Source of the DNA: DATNNN01 sp035601815
GTDB lineage: Bacteria; Pseudomonadota; Alphaproteobacteria; Rhizobiales; Xanthobacteraceae
Assembly: GCA_035601815.1 (NCBI GenBank)
Contig: DATNNN010000003.1
Location: 1 to 6,153, forward strand
Direction: 5' to 3'
Length of the DNA stretch: 6,153 bases
The notes beneath the pieces are model-generated. The model saw only the letters and a list, made by a program, of their open reading frames with translations, searched no databases and was not told the DNA's origin. A program made the position numbers and the translations under genes. This document shows positions 6,090 to 6,153 of the stretch, one piece after another. The stretch's first letter is position 1, and the number at the start of each line of letters is the position of its first letter.

Positions 6090-6093
6090 CTCC
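6090..6093 (-). promoter_or_regulatory. Shine-Dalgarno of the Wzz gene (decides start at 6080)
   Basis: The minus strand reads GACGGAGTGCTGGGGCATG: GGAG sits 9 bases before the ATG at 6080. No comparable site precedes the TTG at 6113, so this supports the 734-residue form. Confidence 0.6.
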
Positions 6094-6109
6094 GTCGAAC
6101 CGAAGCGAC

Positions 6110-6124
6110 ACAAGAAATCATTAA
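6110..6124 (-). promoter_or_regulatory. Degenerate TTAA-N7 motif upstream of the Wzz gene
   Basis: The minus strand reads TTAA TGATTTC TTGT, so the second half-site keeps only TT of TTAA. Compared with the minus strand of the exact box at 2647-2661 (CTTAATGCTTCGTTA), 11 of 15 bases agree. It ends 29 bases before the ATG at 6080 and overlaps one arm of the dyad at 6119-6143. Confidence 0.25.
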
Positions 6125-6143
6125 GGTTTCCGGAATGTTAATG
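6119..6143. promoter_or_regulatory. Nested inverted repeat upstream of the Wzz gene, possible operator
   Basis: Outer arms CATTAA (6119-6124) and TTAATG (6138-6143) surround the perfect palindrome TTCCGGAA (6128-6135). The two symmetry centres differ by only half a base. It lies 39 bases upstream of the start at 6080. On the minus strand TTAACA (6141-6136) resembles a -35 hexamer, but no good -10 follows at 17-18 bases. A repressor or activator site is plausible but unproven. Confidence 0.3.
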
Positions 6144-6153
6144 GCGGCGGTAG

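Noticed and set aside
4252..6111. A 619-codon minus-strand frame overlapping the Wzz gene
   Set aside because: It is an Arg-rich shifted reading of the same strand. The Wzz frame carries clear domains and a Shine-Dalgarno, so this one is a shadow.
1..6153. tRNA, rRNA, CRISPR array, insertion sequence or att site
   Set aside because: No cloverleaf, spaced direct repeats, transposase or terminal inverted repeats could be seen. The only repeats are short palindromes.

Overview
The window is GC-rich DNA, about two-thirds G+C by eye. It looks like a chromosome of an alphaproteobacterium in the order Hyphomicrobiales, near the Bradyrhizobium/Rhodopseudomonas/Xanthobacteraceae group. The evidence is codon use, the protein families, and a palindrome at 1343-1376 (ATTCCGGG...CCCGGAAT) that resembles a repeat I recall as common in those genomes. 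The species cannot be named from this sequence.

Layout: (1) 1-450, minus: an exported DUF459/SGNH-type hydrolase, cut by the left edge of the window. (2) 460-1251, minus: a second exported SGNH (GDSL-like) hydrolase with an Ala/Pro-rich tail, 9 bases upstream of the first, so the two form a likely operon. (3) 1252-1498: an intergenic region with a possible promoter, a TTAA-containing motif, the REP-like palindrome and a small hairpin. (4) 1499-2557, minus: a NodB-type (CE4) polysaccharide deacetylase. (5) 2558-2663: a short divergent control region with an exact TTAA-N7-TTAA box (CtrA-like). (6) 2664-3875, plus: a CelD/BcsL-type GNAT acyltransferase. (7) 3876-6080, minus: a GumC/ExoP-type chain-length/export protein (Wzz domain, coiled coils, two membrane segments, Pro-rich linker). 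It ends in a domain that looks like a bacterial tyrosine kinase but has lost its nucleotide-binding motifs. (8) 6081-6153: the upstream region of that gene.

The genes fit one theme, making and decorating a surface polysaccharide. The Wzz-type protein would set chain length and link to export. The GNAT protein would add an acyl group, the CE4 protein would remove N-acetyl groups, and the two exported SGNH proteins could remove or transfer O-acyl groups outside the cytoplasm. No glycosyltransferase, flippase, polymerase or outer-membrane Wza-type gene is visible here. The substrate is therefore unknown and the joint pathway is inferred.

The observations most worth following are the degenerate kinase domain fused to the Wzz protein, and the TTAA-N7 motifs. 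Every TTAA I could find in the window lies in one of the three upstream regions, two per region. No wholly new system is apparent.
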